Below are positions 55,253 through 63,388 of a DNA stretch of 64,000 nucleotides, piece after piece. Source of the DNA: Anaerobaca sp035448545 (lineage in GTDB: Bacteria; Planctomycetota; Phycisphaerae; Sedimentisphaerales; Anaerobacaceae); NCBI GenBank assembly GCA_035448545.1, contig DAOTJE010000004.1, positions 124,001-188,000 of the forward strand, in the 5' to 3' direction. The notes under the pieces were generated by a model that had not been told where the DNA came from, ran no database searches, and saw only the letters and a list, made by a program, of their open reading frames with translations. A program made the position numbers and the translations under genes. Positions within the stretch are counted from its first letter, which is position 1. Each line of letters opens with the position of its first letter.

Positions 55253-56206
55253 ATGCAAGGGTATGATCACATGCAGTCCCTCAACATGTTGACGTGCGAA
55301 TTGGAGGACTGGTTTCACATTCTGGGGACGAATGGGCCGCCTCCCCGGGAGCAGTGGTCGGGGCTCACTCTGCGTGCGGAAGCCAGCGTTCGCCGAATGC
55401 TCGATCTGTTCGCCGAGAAGGGGGTAAGAGCCACCTTCTTCTGTCTGGGCTGGATGGCCGAGCGGATGCCGGCGCTGGTGCGGGATTGCCACAGAGCCGG
55501 GCACGAGATTGGATCGCACGGCTACGCCCACGTGCTGGCCTACGATGTCGGGCCTCAAGCCTTCCGGGAAGACCTGGAACACGCCAAGAAGATACTGGAG
55601 GATATCATCGGCGAACGAGTCCATGGATTCCGCTGTCCTGGGTTTTCCGTTACGGACGCGAACCGGTGGGTCTTCGACGTGGTAGCGGAAACGGGCCACA
55701 CCTACGACGCGAGTGTATTCCCGGCCCATCACGGCCACGGCGGCCTGGAGGGCACGCCTGCCGGACCTCATGTCGTCACGACGGCCAGCGGCCCGCTGGT
55801 GGAGTTCCCGGTTTCGACGGTCCCGTTTCTCCGTTCCCGCGTCTGCCTGTTCGGCGGCGGATACCTGCGTCTGTTCCCCCTGCCGGTGATCCGCTGGGGG
55901 ATTCGACGATTGCGCGAAGACGGTCTGCCACTGATCATCTACATCCACCCGAGAGAGATCGACCCGGAACACCCTCGTCTGCCGCTGAAACTCCGCCGGC
56001 GGTTCAAGTGCTATGTGAATCTCCGTACGACCATGCGCAAACTGACCTGGCTGTGCGAGCACTGCGTGTTCACCACGATGGGTGAGGTCGCTGCACGCAT
56101 ACAGTCGATGGCACAGGATCACGTCGTGGCGGTCCCTGTAAGTGTCGGAGCCGAAGAGACCGCCATCTTCGATCTGGCGCGAGCAGAAGAGAGTCCCGTC
56201 CGATGA
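55253..56206 (+). CDS. Polysaccharide deacetylase, DUF3473/XrtA-associated type
   Basis: The 317-residue protein has the NodB core starting LTCELEDWFHI, with ATFFCLGWMAERMP, the metal-binding GSHGYAHVLAYD, RCPGFSVTD and the late IYIHPREIDPEHPR. The C-terminal part FKCYVNLRTTMRKL corresponds to the DUF3473 extension seen in exosortase-linked exopolysaccharide clusters. Expected activity is removal of acetyl groups from N-acetyl sugars. No signal peptide is seen. GGAGGG precedes the start, and the stop overlaps the next gene (ATGA). Confidence 0.92.
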   Translation: MQGYDHMQSLNMLTCELEDWFHILGTNGPPPREQWSGLTLRAEASVRRMLDLFAEKGVRATFFCLGWMAERMPALVRDCHRAGHEIGSHGYAHVLAYDVGPQAFREDLEHAKKILEDIIGERVHGFRCPGFSVTDANRWVFDVVAETGHTYDASVFPAHHGHGGLEGTPAGPHVVTTASGPLVEFPVSTVPFLRSRVCLFGGGYLRLFPLPVIRWGIRRLREDGLPLIIYIHPREIDPEHPRLPLKLRRRFKCYVNLRTTMRKLTWLCEHCVFTTMGEVAARIQSMAQDHVVAVPVSVGAEETAIFDLARAEESPVR

Positions 56207-57429
56207 GCCCGACGATGATCCCGTTTGTGGACGCCCCGCCGAAAGGGCGGATAGATCGAGGGCGACTGGTTTCGGCGCCGCAGGCGCCCAGGCGGCCGGA
56301 ACGAATGCCGGAGACGTCTCGTCCGGGCGGGTTCCGCCGCGGCGTTTGGCACCATGTGGTTCGCTGGGTCACTGGCTTCGTGACGGCCTCGGCGATAGTG
56401 ATCTGTGTTTCGCCGTATTTCATCAGCAGTCTGCGCGTCTACGAATGGTCGAGTGATCTGAACGACCACATCATCAAACCCGGATACGTCCATCGCAACC
56501 GTGATGAAGGCTGGTCGAAAACGCACTACGGCGTGTATGGCCTGCATAACGCAAGCGGGCTCGATCGCCTGGCGGAGCCGACCGTCCTGATCTGGGGCGA
56601 CTCCTACGTCGAAGCCCATCAGGTCAACGACCACCAGAAGATGGACTATCACGTCAGCGAGGCCCTCTCGATGGGCGAGGCCGGGCCGACCCGCGCAGTG
56701 GCCATCGGGCAGGCGTATTGGTCGATTGCCGACTACTACTTTCACATTCCCGCCTACGAACGGTTGTTCCGCCCGAAGTACCATTTCATCGTGCTCGCTG
56801 AACATGGGCTGAAGGACCTTTGTCCGGACGGCGAGACCTTCCTCTCCGAGCCGGCCTACGCGTTCGTCGACCGCACGATCGTGGACACGCAAAGGAGTCG
56901 GATCATTGCCGAATTGCAGGAATACGGTCTCAGCGATGCGGTGCTGGCACCCTGGAAGGCCCTGCGAGGTATTCTGAAAGACGTGCGCTCCGCGCGGTTT
57001 GCGCTGGGGCCGGTTGCCCGACAAGAGCAGGAAGACCCGGCCGACTCGACCTCATTTCTGTTTGCGGCCGAAACACCGGAGCGACTCGCCGACAGTTGGG
57101 CTTACGCGATTGACATGCTCACGAGCGTTACCGACACGCCGATCGTCTTCGTCCTCGTGCCGGAGGTGCCGTACCTGAAGAACGGCCGAGTATGCCTTGA
57201 CGATCCGCAGGCCGCATGGAGGCTCCGCCTCGTCAGGTTGCTGGCCGAGAAGAGGGTGGGGTGCATCGATATGGCCGGCACACTCATTGAAGACTTCCGC
57301 AGAACCGGACAACTCAGCAGAGGCTTCCATCACGGCCGCCCCGGTCGCGGCCACCTCAATGCCCGCGGTCACCGGCTGCTGGCGCAGCAGATTTGCGTCT
57401 ATCTCGAGGAACAGGCCGCCGCCCAATAG
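56203..57429 (+). CDS. Membrane-anchored SGNH-hydrolase-like protein, copy 3
   Basis: The 408-residue protein has a cytoplasmic Arg/Pro-rich tail of about 50 residues, one membrane helix (about 55-75, VTGFVTASAIVICVSPYFI) and an extracytoplasmic domain. The SGNH block is LIWGDSYVEAHQ with Asp133-Ser134, the canonical GDS. The distal His384 lies in GRGHLNARGH. It precedes its MBOAT partner, the reverse order of the other two pairs, and starts inside the deacetylase stop (ATGA). O-acylation of the polymer is the likely role. Confidence 0.82.
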   Translation: MSPTMIPFVDAPPKGRIDRGRLVSAPQAPRRPERMPETSRPGGFRRGVWHHVVRWVTGFVTASAIVICVSPYFISSLRVYEWSSDLNDHIIKPGYVHRNRDEGWSKTHYGVYGLHNASGLDRLAEPTVLIWGDSYVEAHQVNDHQKMDYHVSEALSMGEAGPTRAVAIGQAYWSIADYYFHIPAYERLFRPKYHFIVLAEHGLKDLCPDGETFLSEPAYAFVDRTIVDTQRSRIIAELQEYGLSDAVLAPWKALRGILKDVRSARFALGPVARQEQEDPADSTSFLFAAETPERLADSWAYAIDMLTSVTDTPIVFVLVPEVPYLKNGRVCLDDPQAAWRLRLVRLLAEKRVGCIDMAGTLIEDFRRTGQLSRGFHHGRPGRGHLNARGHRLLAQQICVYLEEQAAAQ

Positions 57430-57438
57430 TAATTCCCC

Positions 57439-58845
57439 ATGCTGTTCACCCAGATCGAGTTCTTTGTCTTCTTTGCCGTGGTACTGGCGACCCTGGCGGT
57501 CGTGAAAAACCACCGCGTTCGCAAGCGCCTGCTGCTGTTGGCCAGCTACTACTTCTATGCCTACTGGGACTGGCGCTTCCTCTCGCTGATCCTCCTCTCG
57601 ACGATGGTGGATTACTTCGTTGCTCTCGGCTTGGCGAGAACCACATCCATACGGGGACGCAAGGCCCTGCTGATCACGAGCCTGGTCTGCAACCTCGGTA
57701 TTCTGGGCTTCTTCAAGTACTTCAACTTCTTCGTCGAATCGCTGCAAGGCATCCTTGGCGCGTTCGGTCTGCATGCCGGCACCTTCCGGATCACGCTGCC
57801 GATCGGAATCTCGTTCTACACATTCCAGACGCTCAGCTACACGATCGACGTGTATCGGCGTCGTCTGGAGCCCTGTCGCAACATATTCGACTTCGCGCTG
57901 TTCGTGGCGTTCTTCCCGCAACTGGTGGCCGGTCCCATCGTTCGGGCGTCGGAGTTCCTGCCGCAGTTGGAGACCAATCCTCGCGTGACGGGATACGATC
58001 TCTTTCTCGGCTTTCGCCAGTTCACGCTCGGTCTTTTCAAAAAGGTCTTCATCGCGGATCACATCGCTTTGTATGTGGACTATGTTTTCGCCAATGCCGG
58101 CGCCTTTGATGCGGTCTCTACCTGGCTGGCCGTGCTGGCATACGGGCTACAGATTTATTGCGACTTCTCGGGCTACTCGGACATGGCGATCGGGGCGGCG
58201 CGGGCGATAGGCTACCACCTGCCGACGAATTTCCGGCTGCCTTACCTGGCGACCAGCGTGACCGATTTCTGGCACTGCTGGCACATATCGCTGTCCACAT
58301 GGCTCAGAGACTACCTCTACATTCCCCTGGGCGGCAATCGCAAGGGCCGTCGGCGTACCTACGTGAATCTGTTCCTCACCATGGTGCTGGGGGGGCTGTG
58401 GCATGGCGCTGCCTGGACCTTCGTCGTCTGGGGAGCGATTCACGGATTGATGCTCATGGCCGAGAAATGGCTCAGACCCCGCTGGACGCCGCTGACGGAA
58501 TCCGGATCGGCGATGTGCCTCTCGAAAATCATGGGCTGGTTCCTCACCATGCTGGTGGTGTTCAACGCCTGGGTATTTTTCCGGGCCGCGTCCTTCGAAC
58601 AGGCGTTTCTCATGCTCAGACAGATGTACGTCTTCCGCGGCGGTGTAGCCTGGTTCGAACCGTTCACCATAGCGATCCTGGTGCTCGTGAGCATCATCAG
58701 CGTTCTTCTTGCAGCACGTGTGCTGAGCCTCCAGCGACTGGCGTACGATCGTTTGGCGACCCCGGTGGTTCTGTTCTCGATGTGGTGGCTGGTTCTCGTG
58801 TTCCCGGTCGAAGGTTTCCAGCCGTTCGTCTATTTCCAGTTCTAA
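57439..58845 (+). CDS. MBOAT-family O-acyltransferase (AlgI-like), copy 3
   Basis: This 468-residue membrane protein opens MLFTQIEFFVFFAVVLATLA and carries SYYFYAYWDWRFLSL, FFPQLVAGPIVRASEFLPQL, FWHCWHISLSTWLRDYLYIP and GGLWHGAAWTF with catalytic His322. It lies 9 bases after the third SGNH gene. As with the other copies, it should supply acyl groups across the inner membrane to its SGNH partner. Confidence 0.95.
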   Translation: MLFTQIEFFVFFAVVLATLAVVKNHRVRKRLLLLASYYFYAYWDWRFLSLILLSTMVDYFVALGLARTTSIRGRKALLITSLVCNLGILGFFKYFNFFVESLQGILGAFGLHAGTFRITLPIGISFYTFQTLSYTIDVYRRRLEPCRNIFDFALFVAFFPQLVAGPIVRASEFLPQLETNPRVTGYDLFLGFRQFTLGLFKKVFIADHIALYVDYVFANAGAFDAVSTWLAVLAYGLQIYCDFSGYSDMAIGAARAIGYHLPTNFRLPYLATSVTDFWHCWHISLSTWLRDYLYIPLGGNRKGRRRTYVNLFLTMVLGGLWHGAAWTFVVWGAIHGLMLMAEKWLRPRWTPLTESGSAMCLSKIMGWFLTMLVVFNAWVFFRAASFEQAFLMLRQMYVFRGGVAWFEPFTIAILVLVSIISVLLAARVLSLQRLAYDRLATPVVLFSMWWLVLVFPVEGFQPFVYFQF

Positions 58846-58907
58846 GGTCATGTCGGCGTCTGCCGGTTATCTGTAGTCTCAGTCACATCGGAAGGGGATA
58901 GAGACAG

Positions 58908-60374
58908 ATGCAAACGTACTTGTGCGTGTACGCAGGAGCCCTGTTGGTGGCCCTGGCCATCACACCCGCGGTGATCGCGCTGGCCCGCCGGGTCGATGCG
59001 GTCGACCGGCCGGGGGTCCGTACGGTCCACACGCACCCGATTCCACGCATTGGCGGGGTGGCGATCTTCGTCGCGGCGAACTGCCTGATCCTGCCGGTAC
59101 TGTTTCTGGACAATCGGATCGGCGATGCCTTCCGGCAATCCCGTCTCCAGATCAGCGCTTTGCTCAGCATGGCCACACTGATCTTCCTCGTCGGCCTCGT
59201 GGACGACCTGCGAGGACTGCCGGCCCGGGTGAAGCTCGCGGTCGAAGCCCTCGCCGCCGGGGCACTCTGCTACGTCGGAGTTCGAATTTCGGCGCTGGAG
59301 ATCACGGAGGGGTACCTGCTTCACCTGGGAGGATGGGGCATGCCTTTGACGATCCTCTGGATCGTCGGAATCACGAACGCCGTGAACCTGAGCGACGGTC
59401 TCGATGGGCTGGCGGCCGGGGTATCCGCTGTGGCCTGTGCCGTCATCGCGATCTTCGCGGTCTATAGCGAGAATCTGGTCATGGCTGTCTTCATGCTGGC
59501 CTTGCTGGGCGGACTGTGCGGGTTCCTCTTCTACAATTTCAATCCGGCGAGAATCTTCATGGGGGACTGCGGAAGCCTGTTCGTGGGATTCACCATCGCC
59601 GCTTCCAGTGCCATGTGCCTGACGAAGTCGTCGGCCCTGGTCGGACTGGCCTTGCCCATTCTGGCCTTGGGGATTCCGATCTTTGACACGTTCTTCACCA
59701 TTCTGCGGCGGTTTCTCGAACGGCGGTCGCTGTTTGCTCCGGATCGCAGCCACTTCCATCACCGACTGATCGATCTGGGCCTCAAGCAGCGTCACGCGGT
59801 CCTGGCGATCTATCTGTCCACCTGCGCGGCCACAGGCCTCGGTCTGTTCATGATGGTCCGGCGGGACATCGGAGCGCTCGTGGTATTCGCCTGTATTCTG
59901 CTGCTGGTGCTTCTGCTGTTCAGAGTCGTTGGAGCGGTGCGTTTGCGAGAGACGGTGGCGGCCCTGCAGAGCAAGTACGCGCTGGCTCGCCGACAGAAGA
60001 AGGAGCAGCGGACGTTCGAGGAACTGGAGTTGCGGTTCCGGCGGGCGCAGGACGGCAGGGAATGGTGGCAGGCCGTCTGTGACGCCGGCAAGGGACTCGA
60101 TTTCGCCTGGGTTTCCGTCATGATCAAGGACAAGGACGGCAACCTGGATACGCGCGTCTGGCGTGGCGGCCAGATGGCCCGGCCGCAGTCGCGCGTCGTC
60201 ACGATGAACCTGCCGGTCAGGGACCCGAACGAACAGACGACCATGGAGTTTGAGGTGGCCATCGCGGCGGATGAATCCCTGGAGTCAGCCGGCCGCCGGG
60301 GAGCCCTGTTCAGCCGGCTGATCGACAAGCACAAGCCGCGTCCCGTCGAGCCCCTGGCCGCACCAAACAGGTGA
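58908..60374 (+). CDS. WecA/MraY-like phospho-sugar transferase with C-terminal extension
   Basis: Residues 1-345 form the polyprenyl-phosphate sugar-1-phosphate transferase core with about ten helices. Conserved acids appear in LVGLVDDLRGL, NAVNLSDGLDGL and RIFMGDCGSLF, and DRSHFHHRLIDLGL carries the late HxHH-type motif. The enzyme would load the first sugar phosphate on undecaprenyl phosphate and start the repeat unit. A cytoplasmic extension of about 130 residues (coiled coil with RRQKKEQRTFEELELRFRRA, then a beta-rich part) is absent from standard WecA and may be regulatory. It is the only initiating transferase in the window. Confidence 0.9.
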   Translation: MQTYLCVYAGALLVALAITPAVIALARRVDAVDRPGVRTVHTHPIPRIGGVAIFVAANCLILPVLFLDNRIGDAFRQSRLQISALLSMATLIFLVGLVDDLRGLPARVKLAVEALAAGALCYVGVRISALEITEGYLLHLGGWGMPLTILWIVGITNAVNLSDGLDGLAAGVSAVACAVIAIFAVYSENLVMAVFMLALLGGLCGFLFYNFNPARIFMGDCGSLFVGFTIAASSAMCLTKSSALVGLALPILALGIPIFDTFFTILRRFLERRSLFAPDRSHFHHRLIDLGLKQRHAVLAIYLSTCAATGLGLFMMVRRDIGALVVFACILLLVLLLFRVVGAVRLRETVAALQSKYALARRQKKEQRTFEELELRFRRAQDGREWWQAVCDAGKGLDFAWVSVMIKDKDGNLDTRVWRGGQMARPQSRVVTMNLPVRDPNEQTTMEFEVAIAADESLESAGRRGALFSRLIDKHKPRPVEPLAAPNR

Positions 60375-60451
60375 CGCAACCGACCCACCCGGTCTTCGTG
60401 TGGAGTCTTGCGGGAATGTGAAACAAGGATGAATGCAGAAGGAGATGGTGT

Positions 60452-62125
60452 ATGATAAGATTGTCTGTGCTGGCAGGTTTATTGCTCATGGCCCGCATCT
60501 GTCAGGCCGTGGTCGTCGTATCCAACGGGGCAGGAGGAGGCCCCTGGTCGAAACCGGAGACGTGGGCCACGGGGATGGTCCCTCGCGACGGTGATGCCGT
60601 AACCATCCTGGCCGGCGACACCGTCACCTTCGATGTCGATATGTCGGGCTGGGAAAGCGGTATCGCCGGTCTGACCTGCGACGGCACGATGAACTGCAGC
60701 ACCTCGCCGGGCAGGTACTATCTCAAGACCGTCGAGGACATTGGGGGGGCCGGCAGGATCATTTGTGGATCGGACGAGACGGCCTATCCGTCCGACTGTC
60801 TGATGACCTTTGACTTCGGTTCAAAGCCCAACAGCTTCGAGTGTGAGCGAGGATTGGTCCTTCGCCTGCACTGCACACAGCCTGCCCATCCGGTTGTGAC
60901 CTTGTCGGCCGATGCGGCGGCAGGACAGTCCGAACTTGCTGTCGATACGGATGTCAGCGGCGATATCTGGACGCCGGGCAAGGTGGTTCGGATCAACGGT
61001 GTCAGCAGGAGTTGGCCGGACTCGGAAGAGCGTTTGATCGGCATGGGCGGGGCCTCACCCGGCACGTTGACGGTGGATGTCGGTCTGGCAAATGCCAAGG
61101 CCTCGGGCAGCGAGGTCGTTCTTGTCACACGGAACATCCGGATCGTCGGGTCAACCGACTTCGCCGTCAAGTCCATGCGAGGCGGCGTGTTGGGTTGCGA
61201 GATCAGCAATTGTACGAGCGGTGTCGGGTTGAGCTCCTCGTGCGTGATCTCCGGTACCATCTCCCGATGCAGTTACGGCATCTATTCCTGCGCTTCCTGC
61301 ACAATTGCGGGTGTCATCTCGGGGTGCACTTACGGCGTTTACTCCAGTTCGGCCTGTACGCTTTCCGGCACCGTCTCCGGGTGTGCGTTCGGGGTTTCGT
61401 CGTCCTATGGCGGAACAATCAGCGGCACGATTTCCGGCTGTGGCAGCGGGGTCAGTGAGGTTTCGGAATATCAGATTGGCGGTCTGATCTCCGGGTGCAA
61501 CATCGGCGCGTATCGTGCCAGCGCTTGTGTGATTTCCGGTGCCGTCTTCACCGGCAACAACTATGACCTGCGGCGTGCCAACTCCATCTGGGCCTATGAC
61601 ACACTCTTCGGCAGTGCAGTGGAGTGTTACGAATACGACACTGAAGTCACGCCACCGTGGAGTTATGTCGCCAGCTATCACCACGACGGAGTTACCGATG
61701 CCTTTAAGGCCTGGACGCGGGGCGGCGTGATTGAATCGGACATGGGCGTGGGACCCTCCGGCTATGCGCTCTCCTACAGGCACATCTGCACAAGCTCGGT
61801 CACTCCGTGTTTCCGCCAGGAATCGATCACGATCGGGCCGGGGCAGACTCTCTACGTTCAGGGCAAGATCCTGATCCTCGACAACCACACGGTGCGGGCC
61901 CCCCGTCTGGAAATCATTGATGCCGCTGCCGACCCGCTGGTCTATCCAGGGACAACTCCTTTGGCATCGGCCGTTATTCCGAATCCCCTCAGCCGCTATT
62001 CCTGGCAGGATGTGACGGTCAGCTACACAAATCCCGGCAAGACAAGCAAGCGAGTCTGGATTCGTTGCTCCACACAGCAGGCCGGTAACGACATCTACGA
62101 GGTCTGGACCGCTCGCTTGCCGTAA
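60452..62125 (+). CDS. Secreted Cys-rich beta-helix repeat protein
   Basis: GAAGGAGA precedes the start. The 557-residue product has a short signal peptide (LSVLAGLLLMARICQA). An N-terminal G8-like beta domain (NGAGGGPWSKPETWATGMVP) covers about 20-230. Residues 264-358 contain five perfect-length 19-residue repeats with the pattern C-x-I-S-G-x-I-S-G-C-x-x-G-V-Y-S-S-S-A, then a partial sixth. The Cys spacing suggests ladders of stacked Cys in a parallel beta-helix. The rest (about 380-557) is beta-rich. No catalytic motif is recognised; a surface or matrix role is likely. It is the last gene before a strong terminator. Confidence 0.8.
   Translation: MIRLSVLAGLLLMARICQAVVVVSNGAGGGPWSKPETWATGMVPRDGDAVTILAGDTVTFDVDMSGWESGIAGLTCDGTMNCSTSPGRYYLKTVEDIGGAGRIICGSDETAYPSDCLMTFDFGSKPNSFECERGLVLRLHCTQPAHPVVTLSADAAAGQSELAVDTDVSGDIWTPGKVVRINGVSRSWPDSEERLIGMGGASPGTLTVDVGLANAKASGSEVVLVTRNIRIVGSTDFAVKSMRGGVLGCEISNCTSGVGLSSSCVISGTISRCSYGIYSCASCTIAGVISGCTYGVYSSSACTLSGTVSGCAFGVSSSYGGTISGTISGCGSGVSEVSEYQIGGLISGCNIGAYRASACVISGAVFTGNNYDLRRANSIWAYDTLFGSAVECYEYDTEVTPPWSYVASYHHDGVTDAFKAWTRGGVIESDMGVGPSGYALSYRHICTSSVTPCFRQESITIGPGQTLYVQGKILILDNHTVRAPRLEIIDAAADPLVYPGTTPLASAVIPNPLSRYSWQDVTVSYTNPGKTSKRVWIRCSTQQAGNDIYEVWTARLP
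61241..61525 (+). repeat. Five 57-bp in-frame coding repeats (19 residues each)
   Basis: Units start at 61241, 61298, 61355, 61412 and 61469, with a partial unit from 61526. Amino-acid consensus is strong while codons have diverged, indicating an old expansion under selection for protein structure rather than a recent slippage event. Confidence 0.85.
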
Positions 62126-62365
62126 TCTGCGCGCACCCACCGGGCACGCCATGGGGCCATGGTCGTGCCTGACCTGGCGGCCATCGCAACGTGTCAGGTC
62201 TGTGCCCCTTGTCTCCCGTTCCCCTGAAGATAAAGGAAACCATCCCGTCACAGAAGACGACGCCGAAGAATCGACTCACGAAGCCAGGCAGCGCGTCTCG
62301 CGGGGGCAGCACGGTACTTGCACGAAGTTCCACCGCTTGCTGCCCACAATCCCGCGAGACCGTCG

Positions 62366-62399
62366 GGAGGACCGACCCCCGGTCCTCCTCTTTTTTTTT
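62366..62399 (+). terminator. Strong intrinsic terminator of the exopolysaccharide operon
   Basis: GGAGGACCG (62366-62374) pairs perfectly with CGGTCCTCC (62380-62388) around a five-base loop, followed by T, C and nine T (62391-62399). It lies 240 bases after the last gene of the plus-strand run. The bases between 62126 and 62365 hold no supported gene. Confidence 0.93.
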
Positions 62400-62770
62400 C
62401 AGCCCTCCGCAGAGGCTACCCGCCTCACTCTATACCCCCCCCATTTCCATAGAGTTCGCCGAACACCGCGTTCGAATCGTCCCCTCTCCAGACCGTCCCA
62501 GCCTTCCCGTGCCCAGCGCGCCTGCCTGGCCGGTCCCGCCTCATCGAGCAGCCTCGGCCGCTCCATCCACTCAAACCTCCCTTTGTCTGTAACCGCCAGC
62601 GCGCGGGGTTCACCCGTCTTTAACATACAGGCATACCCCAGCAGTTGTTCGATCCTGTCGTACGCGTGATATTCGCGCAGCAGGCGGAGCCTGCACCACC
62701 GGATCTTCCACGCGAAGCTCAGCCAATTCCCCGAAAACGCTAAGGGCCTGAAGACGGAGCGGCTTGCCAC
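62399..62770 (-). CDS. Doubtful 123-residue frame in the post-terminator region
   Basis: The frame is basic and Arg/Trp-rich (LRLLREYHAYDRIEQLLGYA, WAREGWDGLERGRFERGVRR) and matches no family I know. It starts with GTG without a good ribosome site. A second overlapping minus frame (62740-62979) is hydrophobic. Together they could be remnants of a decayed gene. I consider a working gene unlikely. Confidence 0.15.
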   Translation of the reverse strand: MASRSVFRPLAFSGNWLSFAWKIRWCRLRLLREYHAYDRIEQLLGYACMLKTGEPRALAVTDKGRFEWMERPRLLDEAGPARQARWAREGWDGLERGRFERGVRRTLWKWGGYRVRRVASAEG

Positions 62771-63039
62771 CTCTGGGCAGGGTTAATAAGCAACGTGTTA
62801 TACCTATTTAGGACTACTACTAAAAGAGTATATCTGGCGATCTGATACCGCCTCGGGTCCATTCCCAGCAGAAGGCCGACCAGGCATAACGAGCCCAGAC
62901 CGCAGAAAAGTAGGGAAGAATTGAGCAACCTGGCCCTTCCCACGGGCGCAACCGCAGCAGGGGCTCCAGGCGAGCCCATTATCGGAAGGATGGATCGCCC
63001 AACGGATCACTACGTGAACCCTTAGCAAAAATACGCAAT
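62771..63039. other. Intergenic region without a supported gene
   Basis: The first 70 bases are notably AT-rich compared with the window (for example around 62780-62835), the rest is ordinary. No tRNA, known riboswitch or repeat was recognised. It separates the operon terminator from the promoter of the last gene. Confidence 0.4.
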
Positions 63040-63077
63040 ACTACGTAGTTGAATATGGGTTGTTGCGATGATATACT
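63040..63077 (+). promoter_or_regulatory. Sigma70-type promoter with an overlapping 10-bp palindrome
   Basis: TTGAAT at 63049-63054 and TATACT at 63072-63077 are spaced by 17 bases. The perfect palindrome ACTACGTAGT (63040-63049) abuts the -35 box and could be a regulator site. This is the best promoter for the WecG-like gene starting at 63389. Confidence 0.6.
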
Positions 63078-63083
63078 ATCTGT

Positions 63084-63388
63084 ATAGATAGGTAGTTGGA
63101 TCGCCCGAAACGGCGTCTGGCGTGCTGGGTGCGCTAAAGAAGAACCGCATTGGGCGCGAAGCGGATTGGCGCAGGTGGGCGGTATGGAGGCAGGGTGAGA
63201 GAGGCTCTACACGGAGGAGGGCTCCCTCACAACGGAGCATGGATGCATGCGTGGGCGCACGTGACGCGTCCGCCGGGCACATGTGTGCTGACCGTGCAGG
63301 GACAGACCAAGGGAGACGGGTAGGCAGATTCGCCGAGGCAATCGCACCCCGATCCCGGGTCGCCTGCTGTGAAGGGAGGAGAGTCGTT
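63084..63388 (+). other. Long 5' leader (about 300 nt) of the second WecG-like gene
   Basis: No gene is supported here. A long hairpin (GTGAG at 63195-63199 with CTCAC at 63226-63230, extended by GAG/CTC) lies in the middle. The leader ends in the strong ribosome site GAAGGGAGGAGAG. Its length is unusual for a simple mRNA leader and may hold a regulatory element of no class I can name. Confidence 0.35.

Noticed and set aside
62150..63039. Possible mobile element or decayed transposase after the terminator
   Set aside because: No terminal inverted repeats, target duplications or transposase motifs were found. The frames there are short and unrecognised.
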